This document shows, one piece after another, positions 28,712-36,943 of a DNA stretch of 64,000 nucleotides. Location: NCBI RefSeq assembly GCF_009696065.1, contig NZ_VUMS01000004.1:62001-126000 (forward strand). The letters are read 5' to 3'. The notes under the pieces were generated by a model. That model saw nothing but the letters and a program-made list of their open reading frames with translations. It ran no database searches and had not been told where the DNA came from. Made by a program: the position numbers and the translations under genes. The stretch comes from Oliverpabstia intestinalis (lineage in GTDB: Bacteria; Bacillota; Clostridia; Lachnospirales; Lachnospiraceae). Position 1 is the first letter of the stretch; each line of letters starts with the position of its first letter.

Positions 28712-29671
28712 ATGATAACAAAACAGCGTACCCTTTATCTGTTGCTTCTTTTTTTGCTGACTCTTTTTCCTCTCTCCGGCTGTTCTTCCGGCTCCTCACC
28801 CGGAAAACAGACTGCTGATGAAACAAAAAGTGACACAAAGACAACTTCCCGTGAAACTTACACTGATGTCTGTACACCGCAAGCCAGTCAGACTGTTGTG
28901 TACGGAGACAAAACCACATCTCTGGATGCCTCCCACACTGAAAACGGCTATCTTATGCTTTGTTACAACGGCAAAGTTTCCAAAGTAAAGTTACAGATCA
29001 CCACTCCGGATGGCACGGTATACACTTATACACTGAACCCGGATTCCTACGGAAGTTATGAGACTTTTCCATTATCCGGAAGCAACGGCACTTATCAGGC
29101 AGACCTCTACGAAAATGTCACTGATGATAAATATGCACTGATCTTTTCTCAGAGCCTTAATGTTACCCTGAAAGATGAATTTCAGCCATATCTTTATCCC
29201 AACCAGTATGTCTGGTTTACCAAAGACTCCAAAGCAGTCAAAAAGGGGCAGGCACTGTCTGATGACTCTGCAGACGATCTGGACTATGTACAGCAGGTTT
29301 ACCACTATGTAATAGAAAATATTACTTACGACAAACAGAAAGCAGAAACAGTGGCATCCGGCTATATTCCGGATCCCGATGCCACAATGGAGTCTGGGAC
29401 AGGTATATGTTTTGACTATGCCTCCCTTATGACAGCACTGCTTCGTTCCCAGCATATCCCCACAAAACTGGAAGTGGGATATTCGGGAGAAGCCTATCAC
29501 GCCTGGATCAGTGTATATCTGCACGAGGTCGGCTGGGTGGATAACATCATAGAATTTGACGGAAAGGACTGGTCCCTGATGGATCCCACCCTGGCCGCCA
29601 GCAACAGTGCCTCTTCGGTAAAAAAGTACATCGGCGACGGCAGCAACTACACAGTAAAATATTCCTACTGA
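28712..29671 (+). CDS. Transglutaminase-like lipoprotein
   Basis: Exported lipoprotein of 319 residues: signal peptide and lipobox L-S-G-C with Cys24, a Ser/Thr/Lys spacer, a beta-rich domain (residues 50-160), then a transglutaminase-core domain. The catalytic triad is readable: Cys233 in GTGICFDYASLM, His263 in AYHAWISV, and Asp291 in LMDPT. Such domains may cross-link or cleave proteins at the cell surface. The pilC-like gene starts only 15 bases after its stop, so it looks like the first gene of the pilus-like operon and may act on it (inference). Confidence 0.87.
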   Translation: MITKQRTLYLLLLFLLTLFPLSGCSSGSSPGKQTADETKSDTKTTSRETYTDVCTPQASQTVVYGDKTTSLDASHTENGYLMLCYNGKVSKVKLQITTPDGTVYTYTLNPDSYGSYETFPLSGSNGTYQADLYENVTDDKYALIFSQSLNVTLKDEFQPYLYPNQYVWFTKDSKAVKKGQALSDDSADDLDYVQQVYHYVIENITYDKQKAETVASGYIPDPDATMESGTGICFDYASLMTALLRSQHIPTKLEVGYSGEAYHAWISVYLHEVGWVDNIIEFDGKDWSLMDPTLAASNSASSVKKYIGDGSNYTVKYSY

Positions 29672-29686
29672 TACAGGGAGGTTTTT

Positions 29687-30733
29687 ATGAATAAAAAACA
29701 ACAGCCATTTTTCAACCCGGAGCTTTCCGGTTTCTGTTCTCAGATGGCCATGATCCTTCACTCCGGTATCTCACCACTGGAAGGGATCACCATCATGCTG
29801 GAAGATTCCACATCCGACCGGGAAAAAGATATTCTTCAGCAAATCCTGGATATCCTGCAGGAAACCGCAGATTTTTCTCTTTCCCTGAAAGAAACCGGTT
29901 TATTTCCTTCTTATCTCGTCCATATGGTACAAATCGGTGAGGAAACCGGCACACTGGATGAGGTAATGTCCGCACTAAGCGAACACTATGAACGGGAAGA
30001 CAGCATCGCAAAAAGCATCCGCAACGCTGTGACTTACCCGATGATCATGATCGGTATGATGCTTGTCGTCATTCTGGTACTTCTCGTAAAAGTCATGCCG
30101 ATCTTTAACCAGGTATTTGTTCAGCTCGGTACCGAGATGACCGGATTTTCCGGTGCACTGATGCATATCGGTAACGCTATCAGCCGTTATTCTGTCGTTT
30201 TGGTAATTCTTCTTGCCGCCATCGCCGCTGCGTTATTCTTCGGAAGCCGCACGGAAAAAGGAAAGGCTGTACTTGCGAGATTCGCGAAACATTTTCGGTT
30301 TTTTTCGTCTATGGCACAGCAGCAGGCGGGCTGCCGGTTTGCCGATGTGATGAATCTGGCACTTCGAAGCGGACTGACTCCGGAGCGCGGCCTGGAACTT
30401 GCCGCCATGTTGAATCAGGATCCTGATTTTCAGATAAAGCTGGAGGCTTGCCAAAAACAGGTGAATGAGGGCGAAGATCTTTCTCATGCTTTGTTTTCCT
30501 CCGGAATCCTCACCGGTACTTACGCCCGCCTGGCATCGATCGGGCAAAAAACAGGTTCTATGGATCAGGTCATGAAACAGGTGTCAGATATGTATCAGGA
30601 AGAAATCGATACCCGGATCTGCAACACACTGGCGGTTCTGGAGCCTTCCCTGATCATCGGACTTTCTCTGATCGTCGGTATCATTCTGTTATCGGTCATG
30701 CTTCCTCTGATGGGCATTATGTCCGGTATTTAA
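29687..30733 (+). CDS. PilC/GspF-type inner-membrane platform protein
   Basis: 348 residues with the two T2SSF repeats: first (residues 15-140, FCSQMAMILHSGISPLEGI) and second (about 215-335, FADVMNLALRSGLTPERGLE). Membrane helices lie at about 115-140, 160-185 and 315-340. This is the platform that couples the cytosolic ATPase to pilin assembly or removal. GGGAGG precedes the ATG. Confidence 0.9.
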   Translation: MNKKQQPFFNPELSGFCSQMAMILHSGISPLEGITIMLEDSTSDREKDILQQILDILQETADFSLSLKETGLFPSYLVHMVQIGEETGTLDEVMSALSEHYEREDSIAKSIRNAVTYPMIMIGMMLVVILVLLVKVMPIFNQVFVQLGTEMTGFSGALMHIGNAISRYSVVLVILLAAIAAALFFGSRTEKGKAVLARFAKHFRFFSSMAQQQAGCRFADVMNLALRSGLTPERGLELAAMLNQDPDFQIKLEACQKQVNEGEDLSHALFSSGILTGTYARLASIGQKTGSMDQVMKQVSDMYQEEIDTRICNTLAVLEPSLIIGLSLIVGIILLSVMLPLMGIMSGI

Positions 30734-30748
30734 CAGGAGGAACTGCTT

Positions 30749-31078
30749 ATGTATCGATTTCAAACCTCCCCGCAGAGGATACCCGGAAAAAAGCTGTGGG
30801 TTTCTCTGTTGCTTTTTCTTTTTCTGATCCTGTTGTTTACACTTGGAACTTCTTCTCTCTCAGAGAATACGGTCCGCAGACAAAAGGAAAGTCTCACCCA
30901 GGCCCTGAACCGGGATATCACCTACTGTTATGCAACAACCGGTCGCTATCCGGAAAGCCTGGAAGCTATCAAAAAAGACTACGGGTTGATCTATGACGAT
31001 TCCCTCTTTTTTGTGGACTACCGGACCCAGGGCTCCAATATTTATCCGGAAGTTACGATCATAGAAAGGGGACGATAA
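30749..31078 (+). CDS. Small single-membrane-helix protein of the pilus-like operon
   Basis: 109 residues: short cytosolic N-terminus, one helix (KLWVSLLLFLFLILLFTLG, about residues 15-33), and an exported tail of about 70 residues with the DITYCYATTGRYPESLEAIK segment seen in many pseudopilin-like proteins. The N-terminus lacks the Gly/Glu+5 cleavage motif, so processing by the prepilin peptidase is not supported. AGGAGG lies upstream; 15 bases after pilC. Confidence 0.75.
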   Translation: MYRFQTSPQRIPGKKLWVSLLLFLFLILLFTLGTSSLSENTVRRQKESLTQALNRDITYCYATTGRYPESLEAIKKDYGLIYDDSLFFVDYRTQGSNIYPEVTIIERGR

Positions 31079-31081
31079 ACG

Positions 31082-31570
31082 ATGAAATTATTATCCCAGA
31101 AGCGCCATGCCATTGATTTTCTGTTTCCGGTCACAGTATTTTTTGTTTTTACAATCTCGGCTCTTACTGTGATCCTGCTGGCAGCGCGGATCTACCAGTC
31201 CACAGCAGATGACTCTCAGAGAAATTATACCTCCGGCACTGCCCTTTCTTATATAACGGAAAAGCTGCATCAGAACGACCTGGAAGACAGCATCTTTCTG
31301 GACGAACTGGATGGCACGCAGGCGGTTGTCCTGCGGCAGGAAACAGAGGATGCTTTCTACCTCACTTATCTGTATGTCTGGGACGGACAACTCCGGGAAC
31401 TGTATATAAAAGAAGGAACACCCCTTTCTCCTTCTGCGGGGAAAAGCATCCTTCCCATAAAAGAATTCTCTGCTGAGGAGACAGAGAATCGGGTAATCAC
31501 CTTCCACTGCACTGATACTTCCGGAGAAACCGCAAGTGCAGTCTATACGATACGATCTGTTTCCCGGTAG
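31082..31570 (+). CDS. DUF4860-like membrane protein of the pilus-like operon
   Basis: 162 residues with one N-terminal membrane helix (LFPVTVFFVFTISALTVILL) and an extracellular beta-rich domain (FLDELDGTQAVVLRQETE, YIKEGTPLSPSAGKSI). It resembles DUF4860 proteins found beside PilT/PilC in Lachnospiraceae, by memory rather than by search. It starts 3 bases after the previous gene, which indicates coupled translation. Confidence 0.72.
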   Translation: MKLLSQKRHAIDFLFPVTVFFVFTISALTVILLAARIYQSTADDSQRNYTSGTALSYITEKLHQNDLEDSIFLDELDGTQAVVLRQETEDAFYLTYLYVWDGQLRELYIKEGTPLSPSAGKSILPIKEFSAEETENRVITFHCTDTSGETASAVYTIRSVSR

Positions 31571-31623
31571 TCCTGTATTTTATATCTGATAATTAGTTAC
31601 TGCACAGCAACAAAGGAGAATCT

Positions 31624-32082
31624 ATGAAACGAAAACCAACGGCCAATCCATCCGGTCTTTTTCTTCTGGAACTGATCTTTGCCATTCTGTTTTTTTCTGT
31701 GGCAAGTGCTGTCTGCGTACAGGTTTTTGTAAAATCTCATACCCTCAGCACCGAAGCTCACGATCTGATGCAGGCTTCCCGGAAAACGGAAGATGCAGCG
31801 GAGCTGATCACCGCTTCCACTTCACTGGATGATATGAAAAACATTCTGGAAGATACCTACAGCAACTCGCTGGAGATCTCATCAAAGGATTTCACCATCT
31901 TCTATGATTCCGATTTTATTCTCTGTTCTCAGGATACAGCTGCCTGGCAGTTATGTGGAACCTGGAATCTGAACGGACAGCTTCTGGATGTGCAGCTGGA
32001 TGTCACAAAGCTGACATCCGGAGCCAACGCAGATTCTCTCTATCGGCTTCGTATACAGCATCATCTGCAAAGGAGGACATGA
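31624..32082 (+). CDS. Type IV pseudopilin-like protein
   Basis: 152 residues. The N-terminus N-P-S-G followed by L-F-L-L-E and a hydrophobic helix is a prepilin motif: Gly11 at -1 and Glu16 at +5, with Leu instead of the usual Phe at +1. The exported part is about 115 residues (DLMQASRKTEDAAELITAST). It is a likely substrate of the A24 peptidase at 2633-3151. AAAGGAG precedes the ATG. Its TGA overlaps the region where the next gene begins. Confidence 0.82.
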   Translation: MKRKPTANPSGLFLLELIFAILFFSVASAVCVQVFVKSHTLSTEAHDLMQASRKTEDAAELITASTSLDDMKNILEDTYSNSLEISSKDFTIFYDSDFILCSQDTAAWQLCGTWNLNGQLLDVQLDVTKLTSGANADSLYRLRIQHHLQRRT

Positions 32083-32084
32083 CC

Positions 32085-32618
32085 ATGAAGCAGAAGAAAA
32101 AAACATCTTTTTCTTTTATCCATATGGGCGCACCATCCCTGCTGATGATCTTTCTGGTGTTATGTCTGTTTACCTTTGCACTGCTTTCGTTATCCGGTGC
32201 CAAAAACGACCGGACGCTCAGCCAACAGTCTGCTGACCGGATTCAGGCATATTATCAGGCATCTTCTCTGGCAGAACAGGCACTCGACCAGATCGATACG
32301 ATTCTTTCTGATGCTTACAAAAGCTGTGGCGCAGACTCCGCAGATGCCGCGGTTTATCAGAGAGAAATAAGGAAACAACTGAAGAACTGCTCCGTGGACG
32401 GAGTTTCTGATCTCACCATCGATTTTGCAAAAAAAGAAGGGACTCTGAGCTTTCAGGTTCCTGTCAATAAGAGCCAGCAGCTTTCGGTGATTCTGACACT
32501 CCCGGCACCCTCCGACTGTCAGAATGGGTATTACCATATCACACAGTGGACAACCGAAGCTACGGAGAGCTGGGATGGAGACGATAGCTATCAGCTGTTT
32601 TCTCCTGTAGATTCCTGA
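32085..32618 (+). CDS. PilX-like minor pilus protein, function unknown
   Basis: 177 residues from the ATG at 32085; AGGAGG is 8 bases upstream, while the ATG at 32079 is too close. Basic N-terminus, then GAPSLLMIFLVLCLFTFALL, one membrane helix, and an exported helical/beta domain beginning RTLSQQSADRIQAYYQASS. The shape is that of PilX/GspK-type minor pilins, but no clear cleavage site is seen. Confidence 0.72.
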   Translation: MKQKKKTSFSFIHMGAPSLLMIFLVLCLFTFALLSLSGAKNDRTLSQQSADRIQAYYQASSLAEQALDQIDTILSDAYKSCGADSADAAVYQREIRKQLKNCSVDGVSDLTIDFAKKEGTLSFQVPVNKSQQLSVILTLPAPSDCQNGYYHITQWTTEATESWDGDDSYQLFSPVDS

Positions 32619-32679
32619 TTTTAAACTATATTTAGTATTAACCTTTTGACCCCGACATCCTATCAAAGGAGTAATATAT

Positions 32680-33735
32680 ATGAATGCACGAGCTATGTTA
32701 GAGCAGGCGGTTGCAGAGAATGCGTCCGATATTTTCCTGGTTGCCGGACGTCCGCTTTCGCTTCGGAAAAACGGTGTCCTTTCCATGGAGAATGAGGAAC
32801 GTCTTTTACCGGATGATACCGCTGCTTTCCTAAAAGAAATTTATGAACTTGCTGACAACAGAGATATGAGATCTCTGCTTTCTCACGGGGATGATGACTT
32901 TTCTTTTGCCATCCCGGGCGTATCCCGTTTTCGTGTCAGTGCTTATAAGCAAAGAGGTACACTCTCTGCTGTGATCCGTGTGATCACTTTCCGACTTCCG
33001 GATTATCATATGCTGGGAATACCGGATGCGATCATCAATCTCGGTCTGGGCGGAAAAGGAATGACACTGATCACCGGTCCTGCAGGAAGCGGAAAATCAA
33101 CAACCCTTGCCTGTATCATTGACCAGATCAACCAGAATCAGGAAAAACATATTATCACTCTGGAAGACCCTCTGGAATTTCTCCACCGGCACAACAAGAG
33201 TATCGTCAGTCAGCGGGAGATTCATGTGGATACTGACAGTTATGTAGCTGCCCTGCGCGCAGCTCTGCGTCAGAGTCCGGATGTGATTCTTCTGGGAGAA
33301 ATGCGTGATTACGAGACGATCAATGTGGCAATGACCGCCGCAGAAACCGGCCATCTGCTTTTCTCAACGCTTCATACCATCGGCGCAGCCAATACCATCG
33401 ACCGTATCATCGATGTATTTCCGCCTAACCAGCAACACCAGATTGCAGTACAGCTTTCCATGGTGCTAAATGCAGTTGTATCCCAACAGCTGATTCCTAC
33501 TGTTGACGGTGGTGTTGCTCCGGCATTTGAGATTATGACCGTAACTCCGGCAATCCGTAATATGATCCGGGACAATAAGATTCCGCAGATCGACGGAATC
33601 CTCTATTCTTCTGCAAAGCCGGACATGATCTCCATGGACAACAGTCTGCTCGCCCTGTACAAGTCCGGAAAGATTTCAAAAGAAATCGCCTTGACTTATG
33701 CAACCAATCCGGATATGCTTATGAGAAAACTGTAA
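32680..33735 (+). CDS. pilT: PilT-family pilus retraction ATPase
   Basis: 351 residues, full length for PilT. N-terminal PAS-like domain, Walker A GPAGSGKST at residues 133-141, Asp box ITLEDPLEFLH, Walker B DVILLGEMRD, His box HLLFSTLHT, and the C-terminal AIRNMIRDNKIPQI in place of the AIRNLIRE motif that identifies PilT. It is preceded by AAAGGAG. No PilB extension ATPase is in the operon. The gene ends at 33735, followed by one small gene and a terminator. Confidence 0.93.
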   Translation: MNARAMLEQAVAENASDIFLVAGRPLSLRKNGVLSMENEERLLPDDTAAFLKEIYELADNRDMRSLLSHGDDDFSFAIPGVSRFRVSAYKQRGTLSAVIRVITFRLPDYHMLGIPDAIINLGLGGKGMTLITGPAGSGKSTTLACIIDQINQNQEKHIITLEDPLEFLHRHNKSIVSQREIHVDTDSYVAALRAALRQSPDVILLGEMRDYETINVAMTAAETGHLLFSTLHTIGAANTIDRIIDVFPPNQQHQIAVQLSMVLNAVVSQQLIPTVDGGVAPAFEIMTVTPAIRNMIRDNKIPQIDGILYSSAKPDMISMDNSLLALYKSGKISKEIALTYATNPDMLMRKL

Positions 33736-33797
33736 TATTTTGCCACAACACAAAAAACGGAACGTTATAACACTTCATATAAGGAGGAACCACTGGG

Positions 33798-34025
33798 ATG
33801 AACCCATTAGATATGATGAAATTCTCCAGTCTCTGGAGTACATTTACCGCAAACCATCCAAAATTCCCAAAATTTATTGCCGCCGCTTCCCGAAAAGGCG
33901 TACTGGCAGAAGGTTCTGTGATCGCAATGCAGATTACTACCCCGAACGGTGAAACACTGGAAACCAACCTGAAAATAACCGCTTCCGATCTGGAACTGGT
34001 TCAGCAGCTCAAAAAAATGCGCTAG
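33798..34025 (+). CDS. Conserved-looking small protein after pilT
   Basis: 75 residues, soluble, with an N-terminal helix (PLDMMKFSSLWSTFTANHPKF) and an Ile/Thr-rich beta part ending in LELVQQLKKMR. AAGGAGG precedes the ATG and codon use matches the neighbours. It is the last gene before the operon terminator. The family is not known to me. Confidence 0.75.
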   Translation: MNPLDMMKFSSLWSTFTANHPKFPKFIAAASRKGVLAEGSVIAMQITTPNGETLETNLKITASDLELVQQLKKMR

Positions 34026-34056
34026 AGAGTATCTGAAAAATCATCGTTTTATACGC

Positions 34057-34118
34057 AAAAAGAGAGATTCCGCCGTTTCTTACAAAACTATAGATGGCAA
34101 AATCTCTCTTTTTCTTGT
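34057..34118 (+). terminator. Terminator of the pilus-like operon
   Basis: AAAAAGAGAGATT at 34057-34069 pairs with 34101-34113, loop of about 31 bases, T-rich tail. Because of the A-run it could also work on the minus strand. Confidence 0.75.
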
Positions 34119-34124
34119 ATCTAT

Positions 34125-34266
34125 GTAACTATTCAGTAGCCACTGTACCGCGAGGTGTTTTGGCATGAGTATGCCAAAATCCTGAGACATACAAGCCAAA
34201 ATGCCATCACCGAAGGTGATTTTAAATGCATTTTGGCACGTAACTGTGAAGGTACTAAACAGTTAC
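34125..34266. repeat. Long-form intergenic repeat R2, copy 2
   Basis: 142 bases bounded by GTAACTATTCAGTA and its inverted partner (ending AAACAGTTAC). Inside are three hairpins: TTTTGGCAT/ATGCCAAAA, GCCAAAATGC/GCATTTTGGC, and the nested ATCACC/GGTGAT. It ends 4 bases from the marR stop. A second long copy is at 41436-41574. Confidence 0.8.
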
Positions 34267-34270
34267 GTAT

Positions 34271-34711
34271 CTATTTGTAATCCTGAAAAAAATCCCGCAG
34301 GTTCGTAAGTGCCGATACCAATGTCTTCGTCTCTTCTTCCGACAGGTCTTTAAGCAGTGACTGGATCATATCTTCATGGAACTTCTCATGGTGATGATAT
34401 GCTTTCTCCCCTTTTTCTGTCAGCGACACCAGTACTACCCTCCGGTCAGCATCACTTCGCACCCGATGCACATAACCTTTTTTTACCAGACCGTTGATGG
34501 ATATCGTCAGGGTTCCTACCGTAATCCCCAGTGTTTTCGCTACCGAAGACATATTCCTCGGCTCCCGGATCCCCACCGCCTCGATCACATGCATATCATT
34601 ATTGGTGATATCTCTAAATTCCGGCGTTATAATTGCTTTTGCTTCGATATTCATAATATCATTGAACAGTTTTACCAACACCTCATGAAACATTTCATAC
34701 GCCTGATCCAT
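34271..34711 (-). CDS. MarR-family transcriptional regulator (FabT-like)
   Basis: 146 residues from the ATG at 34711 (GAGAGGTG upstream; the GTG at 34720 is part of that site). Winged helix with NMSSVAKTLGITVGTLTISI and the wing RSDADRRVVLVSLT. The N-terminal EVLVKLFNDIMNIEAKAI and the NDMHVIEAVG segment recall FabT, the fatty-acid synthesis repressor, but no fab genes are here, so the target is unknown. It is divergent from the gene at 34985, which it may control together with itself. Confidence 0.85.
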   Translation of the reverse strand: MDQAYEMFHEVLVKLFNDIMNIEAKAIITPEFRDITNNDMHVIEAVGIREPRNMSSVAKTLGITVGTLTISINGLVKKGYVHRVRSDADRRVVLVSLTEKGEKAYHHHEKFHEDMIQSLLKDLSEEETKTLVSALTNLRDFFQDYK

Positions 34712-34868
34712 AAATCTCACCTCTCACATCCGGATTTTCTGTTGTATCTTAAAATATGTCAGTCGATGGACATCCATTTCTGTAATTATACCACACTCCC
34801 GTCGCATTCCTCAACAAAAACCGCTTGATTTCTCTTTATCACGATGATACGATATTTTTATAAAACAT

Positions 34869-34896
34869 CGTAACTGTTTGACACTCTTACAGTTAC
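34869..34896. promoter_or_regulatory. Inverted repeat in the marR / 34985 divergent region
   Basis: CGTAACTGT and ACAGTTACG form a perfect 9-bp inverted repeat with a 10-base centre that overlaps a TTGACA (34878-34883). It could be an operator of the MarR protein, or a minimal member of the R2 repeat family, whose ends also read GTAACTGTT. The rest of the 273-base gap is AT-rich. Confidence 0.45.
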
Positions 34897-34984
34897 GAGT
34901 CGCAATGTATTCCGACTATCTGATCATTACAAGAGTGCAATTTACAGATAACAGCTTCACTTTATTTTTACAGGAGGTAAAACT

Positions 34985-36907
34985 ATGGCAATAACAGCAA
35001 CCATGGCCGAAGCACAAAACGACTATTATAAAGCGATGCGCGCCGGCAAAAGAGAAGGCGAGATTCTTCCCAATCTTGATGATATATTAAAAGAAAAAAA
35101 CATTGTCGCTGTCCGGGAGGTTCCTCTTGGACTGGTTCAGATCCCTTCTGAACTGATCGTAGGAACCAAAACTGCAGGCAGAAGTTCCGCATTCAGCAAA
35201 GGTTTCAAACCTCTGCTGAAAGAAAACACAGAATTTGCATACAAATGGATGGCCCTGTACAAGGCGCATCTGAATGAAGGGATCCGTGAACCCATCAAAG
35301 CATATGAATTCATGAACAAATTCTATGTGGAAGAAGGGAACAAACGGGTCAGCGTATTAAAGTTCTTCGATGCAGTATCTATTCCGGGCAATGTTACCCG
35401 TATCGTTCCCCCGAGAACGGAAGAAAAAGGAAATAAAATTTATTATGAGTTCATGGACTTTTACGCCCTGTCTCGTATCAACTATATCTGGTTCACCCAA
35501 CTGGGAAGCTTTGCCAAACTGCAGCGTCTCGTTGGCAAACGCCCGGATGAAGCATGGAGCGATGACGACAGACTGGATTTTGCATCTGCTTACAACCGTT
35601 TCCGTGCCGAATACAAGGCAAATGGCGGTGATAAAATCCCGATTACTACCGGTGATGCGTTCCTTTATTTTATCGGTCTGTATGACTACCGTTCGCTTGA
35701 CGATATGACTGCCGTGGAACTGAAAGAACAGCTGGCAAAATCCTGGGACGAATTCAAGCTTCTGACTACCGACGAATCTGTGGAACTGCAGATGGATCCT
35801 ACCGCCGAAAGCGAAGTAAAGAAAAACTTCTTTGCCCGTCTGATCCCTACCAGCACCCCAAAACTTCTTGTGGCTTTCATCCACGAGAAAAACGCTGAAA
35901 TATCCGGCTGGACTTATGCACATGAACTTGGCCGTATGCATCTGCAGCAGACCTTTGAGGATCAGATATCCACAACCTGCTACGATAACGCCACCGAAGA
36001 AAATGCTGACGATCTGCTTGTAAAAGCCATCGCCGACGGCAACAACCTGATCTTTACCACTTCCCCGCCGCTTCTGAAAGCCAGCCTGAAGGCAGCCATC
36101 GAGCACCCGGAAGTGAAGATCCTGAACTGTTCTCTGAACACCTCCCATCGCTATATCCGTACCTACTATGCACGTATGTATGAAGCAAAATTTCTGATGG
36201 GAGCTATCGCAGGTGCAATGTCCAAAAACGGTAAGATCGGTTATATTGCCGACTATCCGATTTTCGGTATGACTGCCAACATCAATGCCTTCGCTCTTGG
36301 TGCAAAAATGGTTAATCCACGTGCGAAAGTATACCTGGAATGGTCCACCCTGAAAGATCACGATATGGCAAAAAGTTTCGCCGAAAACGAAGTCCACTAT
36401 ATTTCCGGTCAGGATATGACGATTCCCGGAGAACCGTCCAGACATTTCGGTCTGTACCGTGATTCCGAAGATATGCCTCTGAACCTTGCGATGCCTATCT
36501 GGCACTGGGGTAAATTCTATGAACAGATGATTCGCAACATCATGAACGGGGCATGGAAAATCGACGACACCAACGATTCCACCAAAGGTCTGAACTACTG
36601 GTGGGGTATGTCCGCAGGCATCATCGATGTGATCTGCTCCCAGCACCTGCCGATCGGTACCGCCCGTCTGGTCGATCTGTTAAAAAAGAGCATCTGCGAA
36701 ATGAATTATAATCCGTTCTCCGGTGTACTGTATTCTCAGTCCGGTATTGTTCAGAAAAATGCAGACGCTGTTATGGATCCGGAAGAGATCATCACCATGG
36801 ACTGGCTGGCTGAGAATGTCATCGGTTATATTCCAAAGATGGAAGATCTGATTGAAAAAGCAAAACCTGTAGTGATGCTGCAGGGTATCGACAACCCGGA
36901 GATTTAG
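34985..36907 (+). CDS. Cytosolic ParB-like / BMP (PnrA-like) binding-domain fusion protein
   Basis: 640 residues without signal peptide or lipobox, hence cytosolic. The N-terminal part (to about residue 150) has a ParB/sulfiredoxin-like element with E-E-G-N-K-R-V-S-V-L-K. From about residue 300 a BMP/PnrA-type periplasmic-binding fold follows (HELGRMHLQQTFEDQ, YEAKFLMGAIAGAMSKNGKI, INAFALGAKMVNP), a domain normally found in exported nucleoside-binding lipoproteins. An intracellular ligand sensor is plausible, but no effector is visible apart from the ParB-like part. AGGAGG precedes the ATG. The metallophosphoesterase 36 bases downstream is probably co-transcribed. Confidence 0.8.
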   Translation: MAITATMAEAQNDYYKAMRAGKREGEILPNLDDILKEKNIVAVREVPLGLVQIPSELIVGTKTAGRSSAFSKGFKPLLKENTEFAYKWMALYKAHLNEGIREPIKAYEFMNKFYVEEGNKRVSVLKFFDAVSIPGNVTRIVPPRTEEKGNKIYYEFMDFYALSRINYIWFTQLGSFAKLQRLVGKRPDEAWSDDDRLDFASAYNRFRAEYKANGGDKIPITTGDAFLYFIGLYDYRSLDDMTAVELKEQLAKSWDEFKLLTTDESVELQMDPTAESEVKKNFFARLIPTSTPKLLVAFIHEKNAEISGWTYAHELGRMHLQQTFEDQISTTCYDNATEENADDLLVKAIADGNNLIFTTSPPLLKASLKAAIEHPEVKILNCSLNTSHRYIRTYYARMYEAKFLMGAIAGAMSKNGKIGYIADYPIFGMTANINAFALGAKMVNPRAKVYLEWSTLKDHDMAKSFAENEVHYISGQDMTIPGEPSRHFGLYRDSEDMPLNLAMPIWHWGKFYEQMIRNIMNGAWKIDDTNDSTKGLNYWWGMSAGIIDVICSQHLPIGTARLVDLLKKSICEMNYNPFSGVLYSQSGIVQKNADAVMDPEEIITMDWLAENVIGYIPKMEDLIEKAKPVVMLQGIDNPEI

Positions 36908-36943
36908 ACAACAAAGCGCGGCTTACAAAAAGGTATTTTAATT

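Noticed and set aside
34022-34045. Partial similarity (CTGAAAAATCAT) to the 7781-7853 inverted repeat
   Set aside because: Only one arm-like segment is found, without a partner; likely coincidence.
35357-36646. 429-codon minus-strand open frame
   Set aside because: Antisense to the ParB/BMP gene, whose frame has the ribosome site, normal composition and recognisable domains.
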